From assembly GCA_016865895.1 (NCBI GenBank), contig VGNY01000003.1:1-49120 (forward strand): a stretch of DNA of 49,120 bases, written 5' to 3'. Source of the stretch: Chloroflexota bacterium (lineage in GTDB: Bacteria; Chloroflexota; Dehalococcoidia; GIF9; UBA5629). Below are positions 16,214-25,468 of this stretch, piece after piece. The notes below the pieces were generated by a model that was given only the letters and a program-made list of their open reading frames with translations, was not told the DNA's origin and searched no databases. The first letter of the stretch is position 1. Each line of letters begins with the position of its first letter. The position numbers and the translations under genes were made by a program.

Positions 16214-17779
16214 CTACGATTCTGGCTGTTTGAGTCCCATTATCACCTTAGGTATCACCGGCAAAAGGTCACTAGCTAACATGCCGGCATCACCCAACTC
16301 TTGTCTGACCACCTCTCCAGCCTGGCCATGAAGATAGACACCACAAGCTGCAGCATCAAAAAGAGATAACCCCTGGGCCACCAAACCAGCAACTGCACCA
16401 GCAAGGACATCGCCAGTCCCCGCCGAGGCTAATCCCGGGTTAGCAATCTGGCTAATTTTAGCTCGCCCATCAGATGCCGCCACAATAGTATAAGCCCCTT
16501 TAAGCACAATCACCTTCCGCCACTCCATAGCCGCTTTCCGAACGACCTCTAAACGCTGCCGCTGTACTTCCTCCACTGAAATTCCAGCTAGCCGCGCCAT
16601 CTCACCAGGATGTGGCGTAAGTATAGCATCCTGATTCAGCTTCTGCCACCAATTCGGTATTTGCGCTAACGTATTTAAAGCATCAGCATCAAGAACTAAA
16701 GCCGAAGAGGAACTTTTTGATAGGTCAAACAGAGTGGACTTGATAAATTCCACAACTTGCGCCTTCTGTCCCAGACCACAACCTACAAGCAAAACTTCAT
16801 AGTCAGACAACCACTGCTTTAGGACAGACCTTGCCTCAGCAGCGATTAGTCCAGCTTCAGCCTCCGGTAGAGGGGCATAAGTCACTTCGGTCAGTTTTGC
16901 TGCCAGAATCGGCTGAAGGCTCGAAGCAGTGGACAACGTTACCAGACCAGCCCCCACCCTGGCTGCTCCCATGCAGGCAAGATAAGCGGCCCCGATGTAG
17001 TTAACTGAGCCGGCCACTACCAGCACCCTGCCAAAGCTCCCCTTATTGGCATGAAGAGGACGCTTAGGCAACACTGAACTGGCCCAAGCTTCGGTGATTA
17101 ATTCGGTGGCTATATTTTCAGCCAGACTCGGTGGTATGCCGATGTCAGCTACAATAACTTTGCCAGCTCTTTCAGAACCGGGAAAGTTGAATAACCCGGG
17201 CTTGGGATAACCGAGGGTGACAGTAGCATCAGCATAAGGACAGCTCGGGTCGACAGCCCCGATATCGGAATCAATCCCAGAAGGCACATCAACAGCAACA
17301 ACAAAAAGCATGGGATTCTTTTGTTTAGCGGCTGCTACTCTGGTCAGCACTTGCTTAAATACACCTTCAACAGCCCGACTTCTACCTGTACCAAAGACAG
17401 CATCAATCACTACTTCGGAAAGGACCAAAAGCCTGTCCAAGTTAGTCCAACCTTTATCCTGGTCAGCTTGAATAACAGATATACCACGCTCTTTAGCTAA
17501 TGCCAGGTTCTTATCATCCGCCGAACGCTGACTACACAGGTAAAGAGTAACCTCAGCACCCCAATCCTCAAGGTAACGCCCCGCCACCAAACCATCACCA
17601 CCATTATTGCCCGGGCCAACCATAACCAGGATATGCTTGCCCATAACATTGCCGATGAGTTTCCTTGTCTCCTCGGCTACAGCTCGCCCGGCATTCTCCA
17701 TCAACGTCTCGGTAGTCAACCCAATGCTAGCAGCATTGCGGTCAATCTCCCGCATTTGCTCCGAAGTAACAACCTTCAT
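16214..17779 (-). CDS. nnr: Bifunctional NAD(P)HX epimerase/dehydratase
   Basis: Repairs hydrated NAD(P)H. The N-terminal YjeF epimerase half shows MREIDRNAASIG, ETLMENAGRAVA and GPGNNGGDGLVAGRYL. The C-terminal ADP-dependent dehydratase half shows ILTPHPGEMARL and NPGLASAGTGDVLAGAVAGL. I chose the ATG at 17779 (521 residues). An upstream ATG at 17893 would add 38 residues that are merely a translation of the palindromic repeat at 17821-17885. The stop lies 15 bases before coaX. Confidence 0.93.
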   Translation of the reverse strand: MKVVTSEQMREIDRNAASIGLTTETLMENAGRAVAEETRKLIGNVMGKHILVMVGPGNNGGDGLVAGRYLEDWGAEVTLYLCSQRSADDKNLALAKERGISVIQADQDKGWTNLDRLLVLSEVVIDAVFGTGRSRAVEGVFKQVLTRVAAAKQKNPMLFVVAVDVPSGIDSDIGAVDPSCPYADATVTLGYPKPGLFNFPGSERAGKVIVADIGIPPSLAENIATELITEAWASSVLPKRPLHANKGSFGRVLVVAGSVNYIGAAYLACMGAARVGAGLVTLSTASSLQPILAAKLTEVTYAPLPEAEAGLIAAEARSVLKQWLSDYEVLLVGCGLGQKAQVVEFIKSTLFDLSKSSSSALVLDADALNTLAQIPNWWQKLNQDAILTPHPGEMARLAGISVEEVQRQRLEVVRKAAMEWRKVIVLKGAYTIVAASDGRAKISQIANPGLASAGTGDVLAGAVAGLVAQGLSLFDAAACGVYLHGQAGEVVRQELGDAGMLASDLLPVIPKVIMGLKQPES

Positions 17780-17820
17780 AATCCCAAACCGCCTTTCACA
17801 ATCTATCCAATAATCCCGCC

Positions 17821-17885
17821 TGTCATTCTGAGGGAGCGAAGCGACCAAAGAATCTAGAGACGCTTCGCTGCCACTCAGGGTGACA
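17821..17885. repeat. TGTCATTCTGAG-type inverted repeat
   Basis: TGTCATTCTGAGGGAGCGAA at the left end is mirrored by TTCGCTGCCACTCAGGGTGACA at the right (imperfect), with CAAAGAATCTAGAGAC between. Related but less complete copies lie at 41789-41942 and 44450-44518. It resembles a miniature inverted-repeat element without coding capacity and sits between the Mut7-C gene and nnr. Confidence 0.8.
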
Positions 17886-17903
17886 GCTAACATTCACTAT
17901 TTA

Positions 17904-18398
17904 TTACTTCTGCGCTGCGAACATCTCCAGTTCCCGGCTCATTGCCTCCCAGTGTGTCCCTTGCCAGTAGATGCGATGGCAGGACCGGCATTCCATAAAC
18001 TTGCTCCGGGTCTTGAAGACATAAGGTGGCACCAAATCTCGCACCTCGTCCTTATCCTTCTCCACTAAGACCTCATTACATTCGAGACAGATAGAAAACG
18101 GCCTGAAGCAGTCCAGTTTTAAGACGTCAACAACCTGCCGCAATTGTGCCTTGTGGTCACTATTCTCAATAAGGATGGCTTTAAGTCTACCACTTGTTAT
18201 CACCCGTCGCCTCATAATCTGTGTGTCCTTAGTCAAAATCACCCTATTCTGCGCCAAAGCGGTTTTGACCATCTTGCCATCGTCCTCCCCAGTAAAAAGC
18301 ACAGCATCGTATCCCATTATCCTTAGCCACTTCGCCAGTTTACCAACATTATGGTCAACAATAAACTTGATTTCCACAGCCTGTCCCATTCCAGCCAT
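17904..18398 (-). CDS. Mut7-C RNase domain protein with zinc ribbon
   Basis: A 164-residue protein. The PIN-like Mut7-C domain starts VEIKFIVDHNVGKLAKWLRI, with GYDAVLFTGEDDG and RVILTKDTQIMRRR supplying acidic residues. It ends with a zinc ribbon (CLECNEVL, CRSCHRIYW). Proteins of this type are predicted RNases, sometimes linked to toxin or RNA-decay functions. The start codon overlaps the stop of the upstream transporter gene, indicating coupling. The domain call is firm; the target is unknown. Confidence 0.85.
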   Translation of the reverse strand: MAGMGQAVEIKFIVDHNVGKLAKWLRIMGYDAVLFTGEDDGKMVKTALAQNRVILTKDTQIMRRRVITSGRLKAILIENSDHKAQLRQVVDVLKLDCFRPFSICLECNEVLVEKDKDEVRDLVPPYVFKTRSKFMECRSCHRIYWQGTHWEAMSRELEMFAAQK

Positions 18399-19066
18399 TA
18401 CCTAACACTAAGAGGATTAAAATCGACTCCGTAATCGTAGACATCAATGCCTTCTTTCCGCTTCAAATAACCTACAACAACATACGTCAACGGGGTAGCT
18501 ATAATCTCATAGACAGACTTCACCAACCAGTGGCCCAGAATCATAACACCCAACACAGAAAGTGGCAGCACCCCCACAAAAGCAATGGTTAGAACGACCA
18601 CAGTATCTACACCCTGTCCTACCAAAGTGGAGCCGATAGTTCTCGTCCACAGCCACCGGCCCTTGGTCATTATCTTCATCTTAGCCAGGATGAAGGAATT
18701 GCTAAACTCGCCCGCAAGATAAGCTAGAAAAGAAGCTAACAGGAAACGAGGGGTACTACCCAAAATACGTTCATAAGCACCCTGTGCCTCAAAGACCGGC
18801 GCTGGAGGCAATATTTTGGCTATCCAGATAGCCACCACTGTCACCAAATTACACAAAAAACCAAGCCAGATTACACGCCGTGCCTGCTGATAACCATAAA
18901 CCTCAGTGAGAATATCGCCGATAATGTAGCTCAAAGGGAAAATTATTATCGCTGCTGGTAGAATTATGCTGCCGATACTTACCTGCTTCGCAATTATGAT
19001 ATTAGACGTAATCAAGCAGGTGACAAAAAGAGCTGTCACTACAACAAATCTATGAGAAAAAGTCAT
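18398..19066 (-). CDS. yhhQ: YhhQ-family queuosine precursor transporter
   Basis: A membrane protein of about 222 residues with six or so hydrophobic helices. Family marks include the TCLITSNIIIAKQV start, LSYIIGDILTEVYGYQQARRV and the region AYLAGEFSNSFILAKMKIMT, RTIGSTLVGQGVDTVVVLTI. YhhQ/QPTR proteins import preQ0 or preQ1 for queuosine synthesis. I use the ATG at 19066; an earlier start at 19141 would lie within corA and add an unlikely lead. No preQ1 riboswitch can sit upstream, because corA occupies that space. Confidence 0.88.
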   Translation of the reverse strand: MTFSHRFVVVTALFVTCLITSNIIIAKQVSIGSIILPAAIIIFPLSYIIGDILTEVYGYQQARRVIWLGFLCNLVTVVAIWIAKILPPAPVFEAQGAYERILGSTPRFLLASFLAYLAGEFSNSFILAKMKIMTKGRWLWTRTIGSTLVGQGVDTVVVLTIAFVGVLPLSVLGVMILGHWLVKSVYEIIATPLTYVVVGYLKRKEGIDVYDYGVDFNPLSVR

Positions 19067-19094
19067 GGTGAAAGCCTTTGCACCCAAGTCAACC

Positions 19095-20057
19095 CTAGAT
19101 CCAATGCCTGCGACGGAAGAACCAGAGCATAGCCACAGCAATGCCTAGCATGATGAGAAGTATTATCACCAAAGGCCATAAGTTGGGAACTTGTTCTTCC
19201 CCGCCAGGTAAACGGATATTCATACCATAGATGCTGGCAAGTAGAGTTGCTGGCGCCATAATCGCCATGACTATAGTCAGTATCCGCATTACCTCCTGAA
19301 TTCGATGCGAGGTTAGCCAGTTGCTGGTATCTGCTAACCCATCCACCACCTCCTTACAGTCTTCCAGACCATCCCAAATCTTGCGGATATGGTCAGCAAT
19401 ATCGCCAAAATATATGTCCTGGTCTTCTTTCAAAAAGGGATATTCTTCCTTCTCCAACATCTCAACTACACTGACCTGTGGGTGAATAACGCGACGGAAA
19501 GAGATAAGGTCCCGTCGAATCATCATGATTTCATGTACCGTTTCTGGAACCGGCCTAGCAAAAATAAGGTCTTCCAACTTCTCAGCGTTATCTACCACCT
19601 TGTCAAGAATCGGGAAACAGTAATTAACCAATCTATCCAGTATATGATAAAGCAAAAAGCCTGAACTACGACTCATATATGCGCTACATATACCTTCATC
19701 AACATGGCACTCATTAAAAAATTTAGCCAGCGGCTTCAAATCACCTGACTTGTGAATAGTGACCACATAAGTTTCACCGATGAATATATCGACCTCACTG
19801 GGTGTGGTTACCCGATTCTCTTTGTTAAACACAGGAAAATGCAGCACGATAAAAAGGTGGTCGGGGTACTCATCGATTTTAGGACGTTGCACTCGGCTCA
19901 AGACATCGTCTAGATTGAGAAGGTGGAAGTTAAAGCGCTGAGCCAAATACTCCACATCCTGCATGGTTGGCTTTTCTATATAGACCCAGTTCAGTTTACC
20001 ACACTCAATCAAGCTCACATTTGACGTTTTCTCTTCATTAACCAATGGCATTGACAT
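19095..20057 (-). CDS. corA: CorA-type magnesium/cobalt transporter
   Basis: A 320-residue inner-membrane Mg2+ channel. A long acidic cytoplasmic domain with helices (VVDNAEKLEDLIFARPVPET, HRIQEVMRILTIVMAIMAP) leads to two C-terminal transmembrane helices; the YGMN selectivity signature is present (LLASIYGMNIRLPG), followed by NLWPLVIILLIMLGIAVAML and a basic end FFRRRH. It is the first gene of the run toward coaBC. Length and motif match the family well. Confidence 0.95.
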   Translation of the reverse strand: MSMPLVNEEKTSNVSLIECGKLNWVYIEKPTMQDVEYLAQRFNFHLLNLDDVLSRVQRPKIDEYPDHLFIVLHFPVFNKENRVTTPSEVDIFIGETYVVTIHKSGDLKPLAKFFNECHVDEGICSAYMSRSSGFLLYHILDRLVNYCFPILDKVVDNAEKLEDLIFARPVPETVHEIMMIRRDLISFRRVIHPQVSVVEMLEKEEYPFLKEDQDIYFGDIADHIRKIWDGLEDCKEVVDGLADTSNWLTSHRIQEVMRILTIVMAIMAPATLLASIYGMNIRLPGGEEQVPNLWPLVIILLIMLGIAVAMLWFFRRRHWI

Positions 20058-20204
20058 GTCTCAATCACCAAAGAGATAAAATCTTGCCTTATTTTACCAC
20101 AATTTGAAGGCTAAGAAGCGGTCAATATATCAGGCAAGTCTTAAATAGGGGATAAATCGTAACCCTGAAACTGACTCCGCTTTTTATAAAGGGAACTACA
20201 AAGT

Positions 20205-21776
20205 CTAAACTTTCCGCCCAGATTCTAACTGAAATCCGCAGTTGTTTATTATCAGCCTGCCGTCCATAAAAAGGGCAGCTACCCGGCTTCCTAAAACGTG
20301 CAAATCCTCAAGTGGGTCACCGTCAACTATCGCCAGGTCAGCCGTTTTGCCAGTTTCAATAGAGCCAAATTCCTTTTCCAACCCCATTGCGTAGGCACTA
20401 TTGATTGTGGCAATCCGCACCGCATCAGCACCACTAAACCGTATATCATCAGGCTCTTTATTCATAATAAGGTCGAACATGTTTATTTCATGTCCTATCA
20501 TCGCCGGCGTACACATAGGAATACCCCCGTCATTTCCGCATGCTATAAGAGCGCCTTGCTCAAAAAGCATCCTGAAATTTTCCACACCATCAGAAATCAT
20601 ACTCGAATAGTATTTATACATTACAGATGTATCAATAATACCCATAGCTTTCAATTTGCCAGTGCTGATTTGGCGAAACGCTTTCATCACACTATCTCTT
20701 AATTCAGGTATCCAGTATTCATTCGCAAGAGCCGCCCAAGTCTTGTCCCTGAACTCCGTTACCCTATCCATATCCGGATGGTCATTGTAGGGATTTCCTC
20801 TGACCTTCCAGCAAAGGTCGTAAGCCACCGAGAGCGTAGGTTCAACAATGCAACCCGCTGACTTGAAAGCCTCTACATCCGCCTGAGTAAGGCGGGCATT
20901 GGCGGGGATATGTGCGAGTGATGAAACACCGCTTTTCACTCCACGTCGAAAGGACTCTACAGAAGTATGATGCATGGTAGCCTTAACATTCCTACGCCAT
21001 GCTTGGTCTGTCAGGGCTTCCATCTGTTCCAGTGTCATTATTGTCGCATCAGGCTTGAAATTACTCAAATTCTCACGCTGTTCCCCAATTTTAATAAGGT
21101 CAGCACCTCGTTCGTCAATGGCTCTATCCACCGCGTCTCTGACCTGCCTTTCATTCGCATCCATCGGAAAAACCACAACACCAGAATAATCTTTTTCATG
21201 GTCAACAATCGGCATACCCAAGGCATAATATAGCAAACGCACCATCGGAGTAACCTTCGGTGACATATAGCCACCTGGCTGGGTCACCACTACCGCTTGT
21301 AAAATGCGTGGGCCCCATATTTCTTTTCTAAAAATTCTATCCCTCAGCGCCCTGCTAGGACGCAAATCATCTCCCCATGCGTCCCTAATGTTTGTGATGC
21401 CGTGGGCAAGGCATTCAGCCATGCTTTTTGCCATTTGCTTCTCGCGATATTTTCTACTGAGCTTCGAAGCATGCATGTCAAACAACAACGAAGGCGTTGT
21501 TAGAATTGCATGACAGTGAGTATTGAAGAGTCCCGGAAGCACGGTTTTGCCCTTCAGGTCTACTATGAAGTCGGGGGTTATATTTCGGGGCTCACCCGGC
21601 AGGCCGGGCATAGCTTTAATCTTTTTCCCCTGGACGATGACTCCTACCTGAGGAAGAAAATAGCAACCATTTACAACGTCGAGGAATCGGCAGTTTTTTA
21701 GCTCTACACAGGCATCATCCCCAGGCTCATATTCTTCGACAAAATGAACCTCAGGATAATCTCTCTTATCAGCCAT
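20205..21776 (-). CDS. Metal-dependent amidohydrolase
   Basis: A 523-residue amidohydrolase-superfamily protein. The beta-sandwich start ends in GKTVLPGLFNTHCHA (H-x-H metal ligands). A likely carboxylated Lys lies in RGADLIKIGEQ, the later His residues in VKATMHHTSVESF and SSLAHIP, and the catalytic Asp in ALIACGNDGGIPM. The C-terminal sandwich reads GKTADLAIVDGDPLEDL, typical of imidazolonepropionase/prolidase-like members. The gene is the last of the ABC/CoA-ligase cluster, so it may hydrolyse an amide or cyclic form of the imported compound; this is inferred. Confidence 0.88.
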   Translation of the reverse strand: MADKRDYPEVHFVEEYEPGDDACVELKNCRFLDVVNGCYFLPQVGVIVQGKKIKAMPGLPGEPRNITPDFIVDLKGKTVLPGLFNTHCHAILTTPSLLFDMHASKLSRKYREKQMAKSMAECLAHGITNIRDAWGDDLRPSRALRDRIFRKEIWGPRILQAVVVTQPGGYMSPKVTPMVRLLYYALGMPIVDHEKDYSGVVVFPMDANERQVRDAVDRAIDERGADLIKIGEQRENLSNFKPDATIMTLEQMEALTDQAWRRNVKATMHHTSVESFRRGVKSGVSSLAHIPANARLTQADVEAFKSAGCIVEPTLSVAYDLCWKVRGNPYNDHPDMDRVTEFRDKTWAALANEYWIPELRDSVMKAFRQISTGKLKAMGIIDTSVMYKYYSSMISDGVENFRMLFEQGALIACGNDGGIPMCTPAMIGHEINMFDLIMNKEPDDIRFSGADAVRIATINSAYAMGLEKEFGSIETGKTADLAIVDGDPLEDLHVLGSRVAALFMDGRLIINNCGFQLESGRKV

Positions 21777-21871
21777 TTAATAGCCCCAACTTCAGCTACT
21801 ACTCTGTCTAGCAGTCTCAAAAAGTTGGCAAAAATGAGGGGCTTCTCTATTATCCAGTTCTGAGCCTTAGC

Positions 21872-23155
21872 TCAATAAACCCGCTCATCAACTATCAGTT
21901 TATGAAGTTCAGGTATTACCCCTTTGGCTACAAATTCAACCCGGTCAACCTTGATTCGCACCGCGTCACTCACAACCTTATTTAACTCCTGAGCCAGTTT
22001 CTCCTTATCAACCCCCTCCTCACCCTTGAGTTCCACTTTAAGCGTTAACTCGTCTCGATGACCAGGCCTGGTCACTACCGCCTGATACTGGGCAACCTGT
22101 GGAAATTTAACCATCGCTGGCTCAAGCTGCCGAGGATGGATAAACATGCCTCTGGTTCTAACAGCATCACCTACTCTACCCAAAAGGCGTGTAATCCGTA
22201 GAGCACTCCTGCCACAAGGACAAGGTTCTTCAATCCAGCCAGCAAGGTCTCCAGTGGCGAATCGTATTAATGGATAAATCTCATCAATCGGAGTCACTAC
22301 CACTTCGCCAACTTCGCCAGGGCCTACCGGCTTTCCAGTTTCATAACTAATTATCTCTACTATAACTTCCTCGGCTATATGCATACCATTTCTCTCACTG
22401 CACTCATAAGCCATAAAGCCAACATCAGCCGTCCCGTAGGCATCTCTGGTAGCAATGCCATACTTCTCCTCAACCAATTTCCTGATTTGACCACCACCCA
22501 TCTCACCGCCAATGCAGGCTAACTTGAGGTTGAAATCTTTGCGAACATCAAAGCCCATCTCCTCGGCTTTATTGATGATATTCATGAAAAAGCCCGTAGT
22601 TCCGAAAAATCCGGTAACTTTAAGCTGGTGCATAACTTGAACCTGAAGTTCAGTGTTGCCCACCCCCATAGGTATAACCGTAATTCCGGCTCGTCTCATT
22701 GCTTCATCAACCATGTGCCCCGCAGGCACCAGATGATAAGACCAGGTATTGATAACAACGTCACCCTTGCCAAAACCAAGAGACTTTACTAGGGAGACAA
22801 GCCGCTGCCAGAAACCTTCACTTTGATGATGTGGGTCATAGATGGGACCAGGAGAAACGTATACCCTCTCCAAATCTCCTATAGGGACAGTCACTAATCC
22901 GCCAAGAGGCGGATTATTTTTGTACAAATCCACCAGTTCGTCCTTCCTCAGGAGAGGCAAATTCTCCAAATCCTTGATGCCCGACACTGCAGATGGTTTA
23001 ATGCCTGCTTTATCAAATCTCGCCCTGGTTGCCGGAGCCTTTTCATAAGCATAAGCAACTAACCACTTCAGACGTTCATCCAGATACTTCCGCCTCTCTT
23101 CCCGAGACATCTTCTCCAATACTTCAAATGAAGATGCAGCTTTTTTGGTTCTCAT
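21872..23155 (-). CDS. Phenylacetate-CoA-ligase-like protein, paralogue A
   Basis: A 427-residue adenylate-forming protein of the PaaK family. It shows the PaaK lead APATRARFDKAGIKPS, ENLPLLRKDELVDLY, GITVIPMGVGNTELQVQVMH, the YGTADVGFMAYEC acceptor region, RFATGDLAGWIEEPCPCGR and a C-terminal GMFIHPRQLEPAMVKFP domain. The usual SSGTTGKPT phosphate loop is replaced by SPGPIYDP (residues 101-108). It is closely related to the next gene (same layout, about 40 bases apart). The substrate, perhaps an aryl or short acyl acid, is unknown. Confidence 0.88.
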   Translation of the reverse strand: MRTKKAASSFEVLEKMSREERRKYLDERLKWLVAYAYEKAPATRARFDKAGIKPSAVSGIKDLENLPLLRKDELVDLYKNNPPLGGLVTVPIGDLERVYVSPGPIYDPHHQSEGFWQRLVSLVKSLGFGKGDVVINTWSYHLVPAGHMVDEAMRRAGITVIPMGVGNTELQVQVMHQLKVTGFFGTTGFFMNIINKAEEMGFDVRKDFNLKLACIGGEMGGGQIRKLVEEKYGIATRDAYGTADVGFMAYECSERNGMHIAEEVIVEIISYETGKPVGPGEVGEVVVTPIDEIYPLIRFATGDLAGWIEEPCPCGRSALRITRLLGRVGDAVRTRGMFIHPRQLEPAMVKFPQVAQYQAVVTRPGHRDELTLKVELKGEEGVDKEKLAQELNKVVSDAVRIKVDRVEFVAKGVIPELHKLIVDERVY

Positions 23156-23201
23156 TACTTCCCCCTTCGTTTATTCTTAGTTCAAGTAACTTGTAATGTA
23201 G

Positions 23202-24476
23202 CTAATACTTTCGCTCATCAACAATGCGTTTGGCGCCTTCAGCAATAATGCCTTTGGCAACAAACTCCACGCGATCGAATCTTACTTTGCACACATCTCT
23301 GAAATCCTTATCTAGTGCAGTCTTCAGTTTCTCCTTATCAACAGTCTCGTCGACAAGCTCAACTTTGAGAACCATCTCATCTCTGTGTTGAGGGCGCACC
23401 ACCACCAGCTGATACCGCGAAATCTCAGGAAATCTAGAAATGACTTCGTCTGATTGCTTAGGGTGGACAAACATCCCCCTCACCCTGACAGCCTCCCCAC
23501 TCCTTCCCATAATCTTCGGTACCCTCGGTGTTGTCCTTCCGCAACCGCATGGCTCTTCAACAAAGCAGGCCAGGTCACCAGTACCAAAGCGAATCAGCGG
23601 ATAAACTTCATCAAACGGGGTCACTACCACCTCGCCAACCTCACCAGGGGTGAGTTGCTTCCCTGTTGCTGGGTCCACTATCTCAACTATGGCATCACAA
23701 CTAACATGCATACCTGCCTGTTTCTCGCACCCTGTAGCTATTGTCCCTATGTCAGCCGTGGCATAATTATCTCCACCCATACAGAAAATTCCATACTTCT
23801 CCTGGAACAGTTTCCTCAGCGGTTCTCCCCCCATTTCTCCACCAACCATAGCCCATTTCAGATTGAAATCTTTTTTAAAATCATACCCCATCTCCTCAGC
23901 TTTATCTATGATAATTTTAAGAAAGCTGGGAGTGCCGACAAAACCATGCACCTTGAGGTCGTGCATAATCTGTACCTGTAGCTCGGTATTTCCGGTGCCT
24001 GTGGGGACAACGGTAAACCCTAAATTCCTGAGTGTTTGGTCAACTCCCAAGCCCGCAGGTGTTATGTGATATGACCATGTATTCATTACAATCTGCCCTT
24101 TGCCAAAGTCGGATGACATGCCAGCTCCCATACCGAAACCTCTCTTGCGTTGCGGGTCGTAAATAGGGCCTGGCGACTGATATATCCGCTCCAGACTATC
24201 CATAGGCACAGCTAGATACCCACCAAATGGAGGATTCGCCTTTTGGAGAGCAATCAAATCATCCTTCCTCAACAGCGGAATTTTTTCCAAATCCTTCACA
24301 GTACGAATATCGCTAGGCTTTACCCCAGCCTTGTCGAACCGCTCCTTTACCGCAGGTGCCCTCTCATAAGCATAAGTGATTATCTCACTCATTCTCCCCT
24401 CTAGGTATTTCTGCCTCTTCTCGGGAGCCATCCTCTCCAACTCCTGGGGTGACGGCCCAGATGCTTTCTTTTCCAT
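23202..24476 (-). CDS. Phenylacetate-CoA-ligase-like protein, paralogue B
   Basis: A 424-residue paralogue of the previous gene with the same order of motifs: PAVKERFDKAGVKPSDIRTV, PLLRKDDLIALQ, SPGPIYDP again at 101-108 in place of SSGTTGKPT, GFTVVPTGTGNTELQVQIMH, DNYATADIGTIATGCEKQ, RFGTGDLACFVEEPCGCGR and GMFVHPKQSDEVISRFP. Both enzymes would activate carboxylic acids as acyl-adenylates and CoA thioesters if the altered loop still binds ATP. Side-by-side paralogues suggest either a heterodimer or two substrates. Confidence 0.88.
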   Translation of the reverse strand: MEKKASGPSPQELERMAPEKRQKYLEGRMSEIITYAYERAPAVKERFDKAGVKPSDIRTVKDLEKIPLLRKDDLIALQKANPPFGGYLAVPMDSLERIYQSPGPIYDPQRKRGFGMGAGMSSDFGKGQIVMNTWSYHITPAGLGVDQTLRNLGFTVVPTGTGNTELQVQIMHDLKVHGFVGTPSFLKIIIDKAEEMGYDFKKDFNLKWAMVGGEMGGEPLRKLFQEKYGIFCMGGDNYATADIGTIATGCEKQAGMHVSCDAIVEIVDPATGKQLTPGEVGEVVVTPFDEVYPLIRFGTGDLACFVEEPCGCGRTTPRVPKIMGRSGEAVRVRGMFVHPKQSDEVISRFPEISRYQLVVVRPQHRDEMVLKVELVDETVDKEKLKTALDKDFRDVCKVRFDRVEFVAKGIIAEGAKRIVDERKY

Positions 24477-24580
24477 GTTTCCCTCCCTCTTGACGATTTG
24501 ATGAAATAAATTATGCCTGATTTAGCACATCTGCACAAGACCTATAACAAGAGAGTCTTGGAATTTTTTTGAAAACGAGT

Positions 24581-24600
24581 TGCGACCCCACAGGGTCGCA
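24581..24600. repeat. Palindrome TGCGACCC-CACA-GGGTCGCA
   Basis: A perfect 8-base inverted repeat around CACA in the 180-base gap between livF and paralogue B. Same GACCC/GGGTC family as those at 9542 and 49079. It could act as an intra-operon hairpin; there is no T-run to make it a clear terminator. Confidence 0.6.
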
Positions 24601-24656
24601 TAATCTATGCATGACAAAACTAAAGTTTGGCCACTAAAGCCTACTAAAACTCTTTT

Positions 24657-25451
24657 CTATGCCAGCCATCTCTTCCGCCTCCGATAGTGTTTCACCTCTC
24701 GATAACTCTTCCTCTCACCAACCTGGCTAAGCCCAAGATAAAACTCTTTTATGTCTTCATTATCCCGCAACTTTTCTGCCGGTCCATCCAGAACTACCCT
24801 ACCATTCTCCATAACATAACCATACACAGCAATCGATAACGCAGCTTTTACATTCTGCTCCACTAACAACATCGCCGTCTTCTCTTCAGTATTTATCCTT
24901 TGGACAATCTCAAAAATCTCGTGGACTAATTTAGGACTAAGACCTAATGATGGCTCGTCAAGGAGCACAACCTTAGGATGTATCATCAACGAACTGCCGA
25001 TAACCAGCATCTGCTGCTCACCGCCGGAAAGATAGCCGGCTACATTATGGCGAAGGTCTTTCAGCCTCGGAAAATACTCGTAAACCAAGTCCAGGTCTTT
25101 ACCCAGCCTGGCACCATCACCAGTCACATAAGCACTCGCTTTTAAATTCTCCTCCACCGTCAAATGGTCAAATAGACGCCTCCCTTCCATAACCTGCACA
25201 ATCCCCAACTTCACAATCTCCTCAGGATTCTTTCTATCTATTCTCTCTCCCTCAAATTCAATGCTGCCATCAGTTACCTCACCAACCTCGGTCCTGAGTA
25301 AACCAGATATTGCCTTAAGAGTCGTAGTCTTGCCAGCACCATTACCGCCAAGCAATGACACAATCTTCCCCGGTGCTACCTCCAAAGATACACCCTTCAA
25401 CACCAGTATGACATTATGGTAAATGACCTCAATATTATTGAGCCGTAACAT
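24657..25451 (-). CDS. livF: Branched-chain-type ABC transporter ATPase LivF, operon 1
   Basis: A 264-residue ABC ATPase. Walker A GGNGAGKTTTLKAISGL, signature YLSGGEQQMLVIGSSL, Walker B VVLLDEPSLGLSP and switch His region LLVEQNVKAAL are all present. LivF pairs with LivG to energise uptake through LivHM. A basic tail (EVKHYRRRKRW) extends beyond the usual end. It lies downstream of the binding-protein gene, separated by a stem-loop. Confidence 0.93.
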   Translation of the reverse strand: MLRLNNIEVIYHNVILVLKGVSLEVAPGKIVSLLGGNGAGKTTTLKAISGLLRTEVGEVTDGSIEFEGERIDRKNPEEIVKLGIVQVMEGRRLFDHLTVEENLKASAYVTGDGARLGKDLDLVYEYFPRLKDLRHNVAGYLSGGEQQMLVIGSSLMIHPKVVLLDEPSLGLSPKLVHEIFEIVQRINTEEKTAMLLVEQNVKAALSIAVYGYVMENGRVVLDGPAEKLRDNEDIKEFYLGLSQVGERKSYREVKHYRRRKRWLA

Positions 25452-25468
25452 CTAATTTACCTTATAAC

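Noticed and set aside
17780-17893. 38-codon N-terminal extension of the NAD(P)HX repair protein
   Set aside because: The sequence is a translation of the inverted repeat at 17821-17885; the family start is at 17779.
20058-20204. Metal- or queuosine-responsive riboswitch upstream of corA or yhhQ
   Set aside because: The AT-rich gap shows no conserved aptamer pattern such as an M-box or preQ1 fold, and yhhQ is directly preceded by corA coding sequence.
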